Below are positions 33,430 through 42,876 of a stretch of 64,000 nt of DNA, piece after piece. The stretch is from CAZQGO01 sp964593065 (GTDB lineage: Bacteria; Oederibacteriota; JAAXVQ01), in assembly GCA_964593065.1 (NCBI GenBank), contig CAZQGO010000002.1, forward strand, positions 113,253 to 177,252. Direction: 5' to 3'. Position 1 is the first letter of the stretch, and every line of letters begins with the position of its first letter. A program made the position numbers and the translations under genes. The notes below the pieces were generated by a model that was not told the origin of the DNA, did no database searches, and worked only from the letters and a program-made list of their open reading frames with translations.

Positions 33430-34191
33430 TTATCGCCATCCAAGGTTTTTATGCATCTGGGGCAGGATCCGGGTGGCTGCATTGATTTCCAGGGCGGCGC
33501 GCGCCAGGGCTTCCAATTTGGCATGATTGTCTTGGCGGGCCCAGTTGCAGCGGCTGTCCGGTTGCAGCACCAAATCCCAAGACGGCGCCAATTCGAGGGA
33601 GAGCCGGGCGCTCCGGCGTATTTCCCCTGCAGTGGTTCGAGGACCTACCACGATTTTTACGCAACCTTGGCGCCCCGGAACCGCCTGTAAAAACTGCCGG
33701 TGGGCTTTGAAGCGGCTGGCCTGGCCAGAAACAGACTTCAGCTTGATATCCATGGCAATGAAATCAAAATAGCCCTTTAGTTTTTTAATAGGTTTGAATT
33801 CCAACCCATTTGTTTCCAACATTATTCTAATATCTTTAATTCTTTTTCTTAAGTCCCCTGATAAAGACCGCAAAAATTCGGGTTGTTCCAGAGGCTCTCC
33901 TCCGGTAATACTTAAGCTATGGAAAGGTCCCGCCTGCTTCCAGATCGTAGCCAGTAACCTGCCTGCGCAACGGGAAGAAACGGGATTGAACTGCCGGCAT
34001 CGCATACCGCTGACCCGGACATGCAAACGCCATCTTCTTATCCGGGGAGAACGCGCCCAAACCGTATCGCAATATGCGCAATGACGGCTGCACCCCGCCA
34101 AACGGAGAAAAAGCTGACGCCTTCCCAGCCAGGAGCCTTCGCCCTGTATTCCGGCAAAGATTTCGGCGATATATCCCGCCGCCTCAGGCAT
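33430..34191 (-). CDS. queE: 7-carboxy-7-deazaguanine synthase QueE, radical SAM
   Basis: A 253-residue radical SAM enzyme that makes 7-carboxy-7-deazaguanine from 6-carboxytetrahydropterin on the route to queuosine. EIFAGIQGEGSWLGRRQLFLRL is the QueE opening, CSRHCAYCDT the cluster-binding CxxxCxxC motif, and ITGGEPLEQPEFL the SAM-contact GGEP motif. Its middle third is clearly AT-richer than neighbouring genes. It overlaps queD by 8 bases, and queD-queE are consecutive steps. Confidence 0.92.
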   Translation of the reverse strand: MPEAAGYIAEIFAGIQGEGSWLGRRQLFLRLAGCSRHCAYCDTVWARSPRIRRWRLHVRVSGMRCRQFNPVSSRCAGRLLATIWKQAGPFHSLSITGGEPLEQPEFLRSLSGDLRKRIKDIRIMLETNGLEFKPIKKLKGYFDFIAMDIKLKSVSGQASRFKAHRQFLQAVPGRQGCVKIVVGPRTTAGEIRRSARLSLELAPSWDLVLQPDSRCNWARQDNHAKLEALARAALEINAATRILPQMHKNLGWR

Positions 34192-34558
34192 GGTAGCGAA
34201 CGAAGGTCCGTGGCGATTCCCAGACCGTAACGCTGTTCACGGCCGCGTTGGAGTGCAGGTGCTTGACTTTCTCGCGGCATCTTTCATACACCATCCTGGC
34301 CAGGTTTTCGGAGGTGGGATTCTGCTGCCGGAAATCGGGATGTTCGTTGAGAAGCGTGTGGTCGTATTCGGACAGGATTTCTTCCAGCAGGGCTTTCAGA
34401 TCCGTGAAATCCACCGCCAAGCCCAGGGGGTCGAGATCCTTGACCCCGACCTCCAGCTGTACCCTCCAATTATGTCCGTGAAAGCGCTCGCATTGGCCTT
34501 GATATCCACCCAGCTGGTGGGCGGCGGATATTTCCTGTTCAACCACCACGTCGTACAT
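34184..34558 (-). CDS. queD: 6-carboxytetrahydropterin synthase QueD
   Basis: A 124-residue enzyme converting dihydroneopterin triphosphate to 6-carboxytetrahydropterin, upstream of QueE. Zinc ligands are seen as SAAHQL and HGHNW; CERFHGHN includes the catalytic cysteine; YDHTLLNEHPDF and PTSENLARMVY are family motifs. GAGG precedes the ATG by nine bases, and its start overlaps the murI end. Confidence 0.94.
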   Translation of the reverse strand: MYDVVVEQEISAAHQLGGYQGQCERFHGHNWRVQLEVGVKDLDPLGLAVDFTDLKALLEEILSEYDHTLLNEHPDFRQQNPTSENLARMVYERCREKVKHLHSNAAVNSVTVWESPRTFVRYHA

Positions 34559-35384
34559 GGGTATGCGCCTCGGTCAGGGAGATGCGCCGGACCCGGGTCA
34601 ACTTGCGTCCCAGGAGGTGACGCCCGACGCGTTGAAAAAGATCCGGCACGTCGGTCACCCAATACCGGCAGGTGCCGCTCGGGCGTGGATTCAGCAGCCC
34701 TCTGCCGGCCAGCAGCTGCTGCAAATCCCGGGCCGCCTCTTCGGCGGAGTCAATCAGACGGACCCGGGGACCGCAGATTTCGGCCAGCAGCGGCTTGACC
34801 GCCGGATAATGGGTGCAACCCAGGATCAAGCTTCCCGGACGATGCGCCAACAGCGGGCGTAAATAACCGCGCAGGATCCGGCGCGTGATATCCTCCCGTA
34901 ACCAGCCCTCCTCCACCAACGGCACCAGCAGCGGGCAGGGCCGGGAAAATATCCGGCCGCCACCGCCGGCCTGAAGGCGCCGAATGGCCTTCTCGTAGGC
35001 CTGCGAGGAGATCGTCGCCCGTGTGCCGATTACGGCGATCGGGCGCTTCGGGTCGGCCTGCAGCGCCGCGCGTGCTCCGGGTTCGATCACACCCAGGACC
35101 GGGATCCTGAGGCGCCGCAGGGCCGACAAGGCGTAGGCCGAGGCCGTGTTGCAGGCCACGACCAGCGCCTTGATGCGGTAGCGCCGGAGGTAGTGGACGC
35201 ATTCCAGGGTGAACCGCGTCACGGTCTCCCTGGCTTTGCTGCCGTACGGGGTCCGGGCCGTGTCCCCGAGGTAGAGCAGGTTCTCGCCGGGCAGCCGTTT
35301 CCGTATTTCCCGGACCACGGTCAGGCCGCCCACGCCGGAATCGAAAACCCCGACCGGGGCGTAGGCGGCTGCCGGCGTCCCCAT
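34539..35384 (-). CDS. murI: Glutamate racemase
   Basis: A 281-residue cofactor-independent racemase supplying D-glutamate for peptidoglycan. The two catalytic cysteines are in VVACNTASAY and LILGCTHYPA; the opening GVFDSGVGGLTVVREI and LYLGDTARTPYGSK are typical. The ATG has GGAGG five bases upstream and shares one base with the cimA stop (TGATG). An in-frame GTG four codons earlier is less likely. Confidence 0.95.
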   Translation of the reverse strand: MGTPAAAYAPVGVFDSGVGGLTVVREIRKRLPGENLLYLGDTARTPYGSKARETVTRFTLECVHYLRRYRIKALVVACNTASAYALSALRRLRIPVLGVIEPGARAALQADPKRPIAVIGTRATISSQAYEKAIRRLQAGGGGRIFSRPCPLLVPLVEEGWLREDITRRILRGYLRPLLAHRPGSLILGCTHYPAVKPLLAEICGPRVRLIDSAEEAARDLQQLLAGRGLLNPRPSGTCRYWVTDVPDLFQRVGRHLLGRKLTRVRRISLTEAHTHVRRGG

Positions 35385-36958
35385 CAGGCCCTCCACCCCC
35401 GGTCCGAATTCAGCTTGTATTCGACCGAGTCCACCAGCGCCTCCCAGGAAGCCTCGATGATATTGGTGGACACGCCGACCGTGCCCCAGGCGCCCCCTTC
35501 GTCCTGGCTTTCGATGAACACCCGGACCTTGGCCTCGGTTCCGGCCTTGGAATCCAGCACGCGCACCTTGAAATCCACGAGATGCATTCTTTTCAGGCTG
35601 GGATAATACGGTTCCAGGGCTTTGCGCAGGGCGAAATCCAGGGCATTGACCGGGCCGTCCCCCTCGGCGGCCGTGTGCATGGTCTTGCCCCTGACGCGGA
35701 TCTTGACCGTGGCCTCCGAGATCACTTCGTCTCCGCGGCGCTCCACGCTGACCCAGAATCCCTGCAAGGTAAAGAAATGTCCGACGCGCTTGCGGTTCTT
35801 CTCCACCAGGAGGCGGAAGCTGCCGTCGGCGCCTTCGAACTTGTAGCCCGCGTTTTCCATGACTTTGATGCGCTCGATGACCTGCTTGGCCTCCTCCGAG
35901 CCGGCGGTGAGCTTCAATCCCATTTGCTCGGCCTTGAAAAGCACGGAAGCCGCCCCCGCCTGTTCGGAAATGATGATCCTCCGCTGGTTGCCGACCAAGC
36001 CCGGCGGCACGTGTTCGTAGGACAAGGCGGTTTTACGGACCGCGTCGACGTGCAGGCCGCCCTTGTGGGCAAAGGCGTTGTTCCCCACATAGGGACTGTA
36101 TTCCCGGGGCGCGACATTGGCGATTTCGGACACGCCCCGTGAAACCAGCGTGAGCTTCTCCAATTGCCGGGGACGGAGGCACGCCTTCCCCATTTTCAAT
36201 TGCAGGTCGGGGATCAGGGAACACAAGTTGGCATTGCCGCAGCGCTCGCCGTAGCCGTTGATGGTGCCCTGGACCATGGCCGCTCCGGCCTCGACCGCGG
36301 CCAGAGAATTCGCAACCGCCAATTCGGCGTCGTTGTGGGCGTGGATACCCAGGGGTTTGTCCGTCCAGGTCCGCACGGTCTCGCTCATCCGGCGCACGTC
36401 GTCCGGCAGGCTGCCGCCGTTGGTATCGCACAGCACGATCCAGTCCGCTCCGCCTGCGCTCGCCGCGCGAATGACCTCCCGGGCGTACCCCGGGCTGGCC
36501 CGGAAAGCGTCATAAAAATGCTCGGCATCGAAAAGCACGGTGCGCCGCCTGCGCTTCAGGAAGGCCACGGTATCCCGGATCATCTTCAGGTTTTCTTCCA
36601 GGCTGGTGCGCAGGACCTCCCGCACATGCAGATCCCAGGTTTTTCCGACCACCGCAATGTGGGTGGCGCCGGTGTCCAGCAGGCTGTGCACCGCCGGGTC
36701 TTGTTCCACCCGGAATTTCGCCCGGCGCGTGCTGCCGAAGGCCACCAGGTGAGCGTGCTTCAGGGGCGTTTTTTTCAACCGGCGGTACAGTTCCAGGTCC
36801 TTGGTGTTGGACGGAGCCGGGTAACCCCCTTCGATGAAATCAATCCCGAGTCGGTCGAGCTGGTGCGCGATGGTGACCTTGTCTTCGGCGGAAAACTCGA
36901 TCTCCTCGGCCTGCGCCCCGTCGCGCAGGGTGGTATCGTACGTGTGGACTTTGGACAT
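35384..36958 (-). CDS. cimA: (R)-citramalate synthase, CimA type
   Basis: A 524-residue aldolase-like enzyme that condenses pyruvate and acetyl-CoA to citramalate for isoleucine synthesis. TYDTTLRDGAQAEEIEFS is the family opening; GGADWIVLCDTNGG and IHAHNDAELAVANSLAAVEAGA hold metal ligands; VGNNAFAHKGGLHVDAV precedes the C-terminal regulatory domain. Its length and MSKVHTYDTT start fit the CimA branch better than LeuA or homocitrate synthase. GGGGGAGAACTGAC precedes the ATG, one base after the recJ stop. Confidence 0.9.
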   Translation of the reverse strand: MSKVHTYDTTLRDGAQAEEIEFSAEDKVTIAHQLDRLGIDFIEGGYPAPSNTKDLELYRRLKKTPLKHAHLVAFGSTRRAKFRVEQDPAVHSLLDTGATHIAVVGKTWDLHVREVLRTSLEENLKMIRDTVAFLKRRRRTVLFDAEHFYDAFRASPGYAREVIRAASAGGADWIVLCDTNGGSLPDDVRRMSETVRTWTDKPLGIHAHNDAELAVANSLAAVEAGAAMVQGTINGYGERCGNANLCSLIPDLQLKMGKACLRPRQLEKLTLVSRGVSEIANVAPREYSPYVGNNAFAHKGGLHVDAVRKTALSYEHVPPGLVGNQRRIIISEQAGAASVLFKAEQMGLKLTAGSEEAKQVIERIKVMENAGYKFEGADGSFRLLVEKNRKRVGHFFTLQGFWVSVERRGDEVISEATVKIRVRGKTMHTAAEGDGPVNALDFALRKALEPYYPSLKRMHLVDFKVRVLDSKAGTEAKVRVFIESQDEGGAWGTVGVSTNIIEASWEALVDSVEYKLNSDRGWRA

Positions 36959-36959
36959 G

Positions 36960-38711
36960 TCAGTTCTCCCCCTCCGCCGTCTCTCCGACTTTGAAGTCCT
37001 TCATTTCCAGCTGCAGATTGGCGGAGCCGTTCCAGACATTTTCCCCCAGATGGCCGGCGATGGCAATCGGCGTTTTCAATTCCAGTTCCCCGGCCCGGCC
37101 CGCCAGCCCGAATCCGATCACGTCGAGGCTCCGGCCCCGGCCGGAGGCGACCCGCAGCTTCAGGTGGCGTTCCCCGACTACGCGGGGCGCCGCCGCCAGG
37201 TTCAATCCGTGCAAGGCCAGCACCGCCCGTTCGTTGCCGAAGCCGTGCGGCTCCATGCGGCGCAATTCCCGTACCAGGCGGGGTGTGAGATCCTCCAAGC
37301 CGGCCGCGGCGTCGATGCGCAGTTCGGGCACGAGCGCCGCGTCGTTCAGTTCCGTCTCCGCGCGGGCCCGCAACGCCTTCGAAAATGACTCCCATTGCCG
37401 GGCCTCCAGGGTGATCCCGGCCGCCAGATCGTGTCCGCCCCATTTGCAGAGCAGGTGGTCCAGAAGGGCGAGGGCCTTGGGCAACGGGAAGGAGGAAATA
37501 CTCCGGCCCGAGCCGCGTATCCAGTTGCCCTCCTCGCTGCAGGCGAAACAGGGGCGGTGATACCGTTCGCTCAGCTTGGAGGCCACCAGGCCCAGCAAGC
37601 CCAAGGGCCAGCCTGTGCCCTTCACCAGCAGCACCCGGGGCAGCCCGGCCGGCGCGGCCAGCTGCTCCTCGGCCTGCTCCAGGATTTGCTGTTCGATTTG
37701 TCGGCGGCGCTTGTTTTCGCGGTCCAGCTCCTCCGCCAGGCGCTCGGCCTCCGCGTGGTTCCGGGTCAGCAGGAGGTCCAGGCTCCGGTGTGCGTCTCCC
37801 AGTCTGCCGGCGGCGTTCAGGCGCGGTGCCAGCTTAAAAGCCACGTCCATGGAATTCAGGGTCCCGGGCTGCAAACCGGCAACGCGCACCAAGGCCGCGA
37901 TTCCCGGGCGTTCTCCGCGGTTGATGCTGTCCAGTCCCAAACGGGCCAGGGTTCGGTTGTCCCCCACCAGGGGCACCACGTCCGCAATGGTCCCCAGGGC
38001 CGCCAGGTCCAGGAATTTGTACAAGGACTGCGGGTCGGATTCCCCCAGGGCGGCTGCGGCGGCGCGTACGGTCAGCAGGGCAACGCCCACGCCGGCCAGG
38101 TTGCGCAGGTCCGCGGGGCCTTGCAGTTTGGGGTTGACCACGGCCGCGGCTTCGGGGACCCGGCGTCCGGGTTCGTGATGGTCCGTGACGACCACCGTCA
38201 AGCCCGCGGCCCGGGCCTCGGAAACTTCTTCGGCCGCAGTAACGCCGCAGTCCACGGTCAGCAGCAGGCTTGCCCCGTCGACCCGCGCCCGGCGAATGAG
38301 CCGGGAACTCAAGCCGTAGCCGTCCACCACCCGGTCCGGAAGGTAGACGCGGCAGTCGCCGCCGCGCTCCCGGACGAATTCAGCCAGGATGGCCGCTGCG
38401 GTAATTCCATCCACGTCGTAATCGCCCACCACCGCAATCCGGGTGCGGTTTTGCACCGCCCGCGCCAAGACCTCGCCGGCTGCGGAGGCTCCGGGCAATT
38501 CCCGGAAATCCGCGAGGCGGATTCCGCGCGTCGCCAGATACCGTCTGGCGCTCGTGAGTTCGCGCCACCCGCGCTGGATTAAAATGCTGGCTGTGAGAGG
38601 AAGGATTTCCAGGTCCCGGACGAAGGCCTGAACGGCGCCCGCATCCGGAGGCGGGCTGAGCCGCCAACGAGTTTGCGACAAGACCGATTCCTCATCATCC
38701 TGATTTTCCAT
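36960..38711 (-). CDS. recJ: Single-stranded-DNA-specific exonuclease RecJ
   Basis: A 583-residue 5'-3' exonuclease used in repair and recombination. DHH-family motifs: VVGDYDVDGITAAAIL (motif I), LLTVDCGVTAAEEV (II), VVVTDHHEPGRRVP (III, the DHH), and VVNPKLQGP. The DHHA1 domain shows WGGHDLAAGITLEA. A C-terminal OB-like region follows. Length is normal. The ribosome-binding site is weak, and 51 bases separate it from the PilB-like gene upstream. Confidence 0.94.
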   Translation of the reverse strand: MENQDDEESVLSQTRWRLSPPPDAGAVQAFVRDLEILPLTASILIQRGWRELTSARRYLATRGIRLADFRELPGASAAGEVLARAVQNRTRIAVVGDYDVDGITAAAILAEFVRERGGDCRVYLPDRVVDGYGLSSRLIRRARVDGASLLLTVDCGVTAAEEVSEARAAGLTVVVTDHHEPGRRVPEAAAVVNPKLQGPADLRNLAGVGVALLTVRAAAAALGESDPQSLYKFLDLAALGTIADVVPLVGDNRTLARLGLDSINRGERPGIAALVRVAGLQPGTLNSMDVAFKLAPRLNAAGRLGDAHRSLDLLLTRNHAEAERLAEELDRENKRRRQIEQQILEQAEEQLAAPAGLPRVLLVKGTGWPLGLLGLVASKLSERYHRPCFACSEEGNWIRGSGRSISSFPLPKALALLDHLLCKWGGHDLAAGITLEARQWESFSKALRARAETELNDAALVPELRIDAAAGLEDLTPRLVRELRRMEPHGFGNERAVLALHGLNLAAAPRVVGERHLKLRVASGRGRSLDVIGFGLAGRAGELELKTPIAIAGHLGENVWNGSANLQLEMKDFKVGETAEGEN

Positions 38712-38762
38712 GATCCCAACACGCGCGGATCCCCAATGCCCGGAGAATGGCCGCGGAACCGC

Positions 38763-40562
38763 TCAGAGCTGGCCGGCCACGCGCGACAGCTCCTCGAAGC
38801 TGGTCTGCCCGCTGGCGATTTTTGCTTCCAGCTGGCTTTTCAGGGACACATATCCCGGGCTTTCGGCCACGGCCTTTTTCAATACCGCGGTGCTGCTTTG
38901 CGAAATAATGGCTTCGCGCAGGGCGTCGGAAACAGACACGCCCTCGAACACCGCCACGCGGCCGCGGTATCCTGTCTGGGAACATTCCTCGCAGCCTTTG
39001 CCGCGGTAGAGCGTCTTCTTCCCCCCCTGGGACAGCTTGCGGGCCACATCGGCGGGTGCTTCATAACTCTCTTTGCATTTGGGGCAGATCAGCCGGACCA
39101 GTCGCTGGTTGAGAACGTACAGCAGCGAGGAGCCGAGTAAATAGGGATCCGCGTGGCGGTTCAGTAAATACTGAATGGCGCCCACGGAGTCGTTGGCATG
39201 CAGCGTGGAGATGATGACGTGTCCCGTGGGCACGGCATCCAGAACCAGGCGCGTGGTCTCCTCGTCGGCCAAAGATCCGACCAGCAGGACGTCGGAATCC
39301 TGATCCAGCATGGCGCGAACGCCGTTGGCATAGGTCAGGCCGCGTTTTTCGCTGACGACGACCTGGTTGATGCCGGACAAGGAAAAGTCGACCGGCTCGT
39401 CCACCGCGGAGACGTTCTGGGTCGGTTGATTCAGGGCTTGCAGGGTGGCATACGCGGTAGCGGTCTTCCCGCAGGCCCGCGGCCCTACGATCAGGACCAA
39501 CCCGCTGGGTTGTTGGATGGCCTGCCGGTAGGCCTGCAGCTGCTTGGCCTCCAGGCCGATTTTTTCCAGGTCCACGATGGCGGTTTCCGCGCTCAGCAGG
39601 CGCATGACCACTTTTTCACCCCACAGCGTGGGCGCGATCAGGATGGCCAGGGAAATCTCCTTGCCCGGGATCTTGATCCGCAGCCGTCCCTGCTGCGCGA
39701 CCCGTTTTTCCTGGGGATCCATCTCGGCCATGGACTTGATCTTCGAAGCCAGCGCGCTGGCGAGCGTCCGCGGCGGCGACTGCACTTCCTGCAGGATGCC
39801 GTCGATCCGCCAACGGATGCGGAAGGCGCGTTCGTAGGGTTCGAAATGAATATCCGTGGCGCCCGCTTTACTGGCCTCGACTAAAACGCTGGTTAAAAAA
39901 TTGATCACCGGGGTGTCCCCACCCGTCATGCTGGCGGTGGGGATGGCGGAAGCAGGCTCCGCCGCCGGCTCGGCGCTGTAACTGCTGGCGGCAGCTGCGG
40001 CCGCGCTGGACATGGCGGCCGGGGCGGCGGGGGGTTCGGCCTTGGCGTGAACCGGCGGGGGTGCGGAAGAAAAGGCGTCGTCGCGGGTGGAAGCCTTGAC
40101 CAGTTCGCCGGTATCCTCCTCCTTGTAGCCGAAATACTTGTCGAGGGCGCTCTTGATCTCCTTTTCGGACGACAGGCGCAATTCCAGGTCGCAGCGGGTG
40201 GACAGCTTGATGTCGTCGGTCACAAAGACATTGGTGGGATCTGCCATGGCGATGACCAGCACGTTGCCTTTCTTCTCCACCGGGATGACATGCTGGGAGC
40301 GCATCAGGGGCTCCGGGAGGAGTTTCAGCAGCGAGCGCGACACATTGTGCATTTCATTCAGCGAGATGTAGGGAATGCCGTATTGGTTTCCCAGGAAGGC
40401 CATCAACACTTCATGGGTCACGTAGCCTTTCCGGACGAGAATGGCCCCGATCTTCTCCCCCGTGACTTTCTGCTCCTGCAGGCATTCCTGCAACTGCTCC
40501 TGGGTGATGATCTCCTCGTCCAAGAGCATCTCGCCGATGCGGTGGCCTTTTTTCGTTGCCAT
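38763..40562 (-). CDS. PilB/GspE-like ATPase with MshEN domain and altered Walker B
   Basis: A 599-residue type II secretion/type IV pilus assembly ATPase homologue. Residues 1-140 form an MshEN domain (RIGEMLLDEEIITQEQLQECL), a c-di-GMP-binding fold in relatives. A Pro/Ala/Ser linker covers about 158-213. The ATPase core has Walker A GPRACGKT at 360-367, but the Walker B region, normally DPDxxxxGEIRDxET, reads DSDVLLVGSLADEET at 422-436, with Ser430 in place of the catalytic glutamate. The Asp box is VDEPVDF. The C-terminal zinc cysteines (493, 496, 524, 527) remain. No pilin or other pilus genes are near. It may bind ATP without normal hydrolysis. Confidence 0.85.
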   Translation of the reverse strand: MATKKGHRIGEMLLDEEIITQEQLQECLQEQKVTGEKIGAILVRKGYVTHEVLMAFLGNQYGIPYISLNEMHNVSRSLLKLLPEPLMRSQHVIPVEKKGNVLVIAMADPTNVFVTDDIKLSTRCDLELRLSSEKEIKSALDKYFGYKEEDTGELVKASTRDDAFSSAPPPVHAKAEPPAAPAAMSSAAAAAASSYSAEPAAEPASAIPTASMTGGDTPVINFLTSVLVEASKAGATDIHFEPYERAFRIRWRIDGILQEVQSPPRTLASALASKIKSMAEMDPQEKRVAQQGRLRIKIPGKEISLAILIAPTLWGEKVVMRLLSAETAIVDLEKIGLEAKQLQAYRQAIQQPSGLVLIVGPRACGKTATAYATLQALNQPTQNVSAVDEPVDFSLSGINQVVVSEKRGLTYANGVRAMLDQDSDVLLVGSLADEETTRLVLDAVPTGHVIISTLHANDSVGAIQYLLNRHADPYLLGSSLLYVLNQRLVRLICPKCKESYEAPADVARKLSQGGKKTLYRGKGCEECSQTGYRGRVAVFEGVSVSDALREAIISQSSTAVLKKAVAESPGYVSLKSQLEAKIASGQTSFEELSRVAGQL

Positions 40563-40605
40563 GCCTTATTGCCTCCTGCGCAGGGATCGTTTGATCAAAA
40601 ACGGT

Positions 40606-42297
40606 TCAACTGCCGAAGAGCCCGAACAGGCCTTTCTTCTTCTCGGGTTTCTTGACCTCGGAATCCTCCGCCGGTTCCGGCGGCGCGGCTTCGGGATAAT
40701 CCATCTTTTTCGCCTTCGGGGCCGGGGCTTGTTCCACCGGTACGCGGGCCGCGGCCTGTTCCTTGGTGAACTGGCTGATCTCGGATTGCGTCAGGCCCGA
40801 ATTCGGCGTGATTTTGATGGCTTGTTCCTTCCCGCTGGCCAGGTCGGTGGCGGAGACCCGCACGATGCCGTTGGCGTCAATATCAAAGGCCACCTCGATC
40901 TGCGGGACCTCCCGGGGGGCGGCCGGGATGCCGACCAAGTCAAAGGTGCCGATGAGCTTGTTGTCGGCCGCCATCGGCTTTTCCCCCTGATAGACCTGGA
41001 TGCGGACGAAGGTCTGGTTGTCCTTGGCGGTGGAGAAAATCTCGCTCTTGCGCACCGGAATGGTGGAATTTTTTTCCACGATCTTGGAGAACATGCCGCC
41101 CTCCGTGCGAATGCCCAGTGAGAAGGGCGTGACGTCGAGCAGGAGGATATCGCGGATGTTCCCCTTCAGGACCGAGGCCTGGATGGCGGCGCCCGCGGCG
41201 ACGGACTCATCCGGGTTGACCCCCTCGTACAATTCCTTGCCGAACAGCCGCCGTACGACTTCGCGCACCTTGGGCACCCGCGTCATGCCGCCCACCATGA
41301 CGACCTCGTTGATGTCTCCGGTGCGGAGGTTGGCGTCCTGCAGGGCCTGTTCGCAGGGCGGCAGGGTGGCATCGATCAAGTCCTTGGTCAGCTCTTCCAG
41401 CTTGGTCCGCGTCAACTTGGCCGACAGGTGCTTGGGGCCGGAGGCGTCGGAGGCGATAAACGGCAGCGTGATTTCCGCCGCCATCTTTTCCGACAGCTCG
41501 CACTTGGCCTTCTCCGCCACCTCCTTGAGACGCTGGAGGGCGATTCGGTCCTTGCGCAGATCGATGTTTTCCTTGCCCTTGAAATCCTCGATGAGCCACT
41601 CGATGATGCGCTGGTCGAAGTCATCCCCGCCCAAGTGGGTGTCACCGCAGGTCGATTTCACCTCAAAGACGCCGTTGCCCAATTCGAGAATGGACAGGTC
41701 AAATGTCCCGCCGCCCAGGTCGAAGACCGCGATTTTCCTCTTGGTCTTGCGGTCGAAACCGGCCGCCAGCGAGGCGGCCGTGGGCTCGTTGATGATGCGC
41801 AGGACCTCCAAGCCGGCGATGCGTCCGGAATCCTTGGTGGCCTGGCGCTGGCTGTCGTTGAAATACGCCGGGCAGGTGATGACGGCCTTGGTAACGGCTT
41901 CGCCCAGGAAATTTTCCGCGTCGCGCTTGAGCTTGGCCAGGATCATGGCCGAAATTTCGGGTGGTGAAAAGTCCCGGCCGCGGATCCGGACGCGCAGGTC
42001 CCCATTGGAGGCGGCCACGAGTTCATAGGGAACCAACTGGCGGTCCTTTTGCACCGAGGGGTCGGTGAGTTTCAGGCCCATGAAGCGCTTGATGGAAAAC
42101 ACCGTGGATTCGGGGTTGATGATCTCCTGCCGCTTGGCCGGCTCCCCCACCACCCATTCCCCGGTTTTCAAAAAGCTGACCACCGAAGGGGTGGTGCGCA
42201 TCCCTTCGGCGTTGGGAATGATGACCACCTCGTTGTCCTGCATGATGGCCGCGCAGGAATTGGTGGTCCCGAGGTCAATACCGATGATCTTTGACAT
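40606..42297 (-). CDS. Hsp70/DnaK-like chaperone lacking the C-terminal lid
   Basis: A 563-residue Hsp70. The nucleotide-binding domain (1-383) has all signatures: IGIDLGTTNS, VFDLGGGTFD and VVMVGGMTRVP. The linker DILLLDVTPFSLG (383-395) and beta substrate-binding domain (to about 500) are intact. The usual 100-residue alpha-helical lid is absent; instead a Pro/Ala/Lys tail follows, ending KKKGLFGLFGS. It lies 20 bases after a J-domain protein gene, its probable partner. Whether this is the only DnaK of the cell cannot be told; no grpE is adjacent. A frameshift cause is unlikely since the tail ends cleanly. Confidence 0.9.
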   Translation of the reverse strand: MSKIIGIDLGTTNSCAAIMQDNEVVIIPNAEGMRTTPSVVSFLKTGEWVVGEPAKRQEIINPESTVFSIKRFMGLKLTDPSVQKDRQLVPYELVAASNGDLRVRIRGRDFSPPEISAMILAKLKRDAENFLGEAVTKAVITCPAYFNDSQRQATKDSGRIAGLEVLRIINEPTAASLAAGFDRKTKRKIAVFDLGGGTFDLSILELGNGVFEVKSTCGDTHLGGDDFDQRIIEWLIEDFKGKENIDLRKDRIALQRLKEVAEKAKCELSEKMAAEITLPFIASDASGPKHLSAKLTRTKLEELTKDLIDATLPPCEQALQDANLRTGDINEVVMVGGMTRVPKVREVVRRLFGKELYEGVNPDESVAAGAAIQASVLKGNIRDILLLDVTPFSLGIRTEGGMFSKIVEKNSTIPVRKSEIFSTAKDNQTFVRIQVYQGEKPMAADNKLIGTFDLVGIPAAPREVPQIEVAFDIDANGIVRVSATDLASGKEQAIKITPNSGLTQSEISQFTKEQAAARVPVEQAPAPKAKKMDYPEAAPPEPAEDSEVKKPEKKKGLFGLFGS

Positions 42298-42317
42298 ACC
42301 TGCTGCACATCCCTTCT

Positions 42318-42857
42318 TTATCCTTTAAGCTCGTCCAGACGCCGCAGAGTCCGTTTGATTTCCTGATCCTTGGGATTCATGTCCCGGACGCGATGGAAAT
42401 ACGACCGCGCTTCTTCCAGTTTGTGAAGATCCACCAGGCACAGGCCGATATTGTACAGTGCTTCCGGAAAATTGGCCCAAAACCCGATCGCCTCCTGGAA
42501 CTTCAACAGCGACTTGGACTTCTGCTTGGCGAACAACGCCACGCCGGCCTGAAAACGCAGGGCGGCATTCTCCCATTGCTTTTTTTTCTTCTTCTGGAAA
42601 AAGAAAAATTTACGTTCCGGCAGCTTGCGCTTCGCCGGACAATAAATCTGGAAATTGTGCAGCTTGCGCTTTTCGGGATTCGAGAGCCACTCGTATGCCT
42701 CCACCACCTTGGAGGTCATCTCATGGGCCCACTGCTCGCGGTCGGGGTTGTGGTCGGGGTGGTATTTGTACAACAGCAGGCGATAGGCGTTCTCGATCTC
42801 TTCGTTGCTGGCGGCCGGATAGACTTCTAGGATTTCATAATAGTTTCTCGTGTCCAC
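42318..42857 (-). CDS. J-domain protein with C-terminal TPR-like helices
   Basis: A 179-residue protein. The J domain (about 5-70) is NYYEILEVYPAASNEEIENAY with the HPD motif in YKYHPDHNPD. A lysine-rich middle (RKFFFFQKKKKKQW) leads to TPR-like repeats (FPEALYNIGLCLVDLHKLEEARSYF). Glycine-rich and zinc domains of DnaJ are absent. The GTG start, 19 bases after the cyclase-like gene, is favoured because GGAG lies upstream; in-frame codons further up would overlap that gene. It probably recruits the adjacent lidless Hsp70. Confidence 0.82.
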   Translation of the reverse strand: MDTRNYYEILEVYPAASNEEIENAYRLLLYKYHPDHNPDREQWAHEMTSKVVEAYEWLSNPEKRKLHNFQIYCPAKRKLPERKFFFFQKKKKKQWENAALRFQAGVALFAKQKSKSLLKFQEAIGFWANFPEALYNIGLCLVDLHKLEEARSYFHRVRDMNPKDQEIKRTLRRLDELKG

Positions 42858-42876
42858 GAAACCGGTTCGCTCCGCG

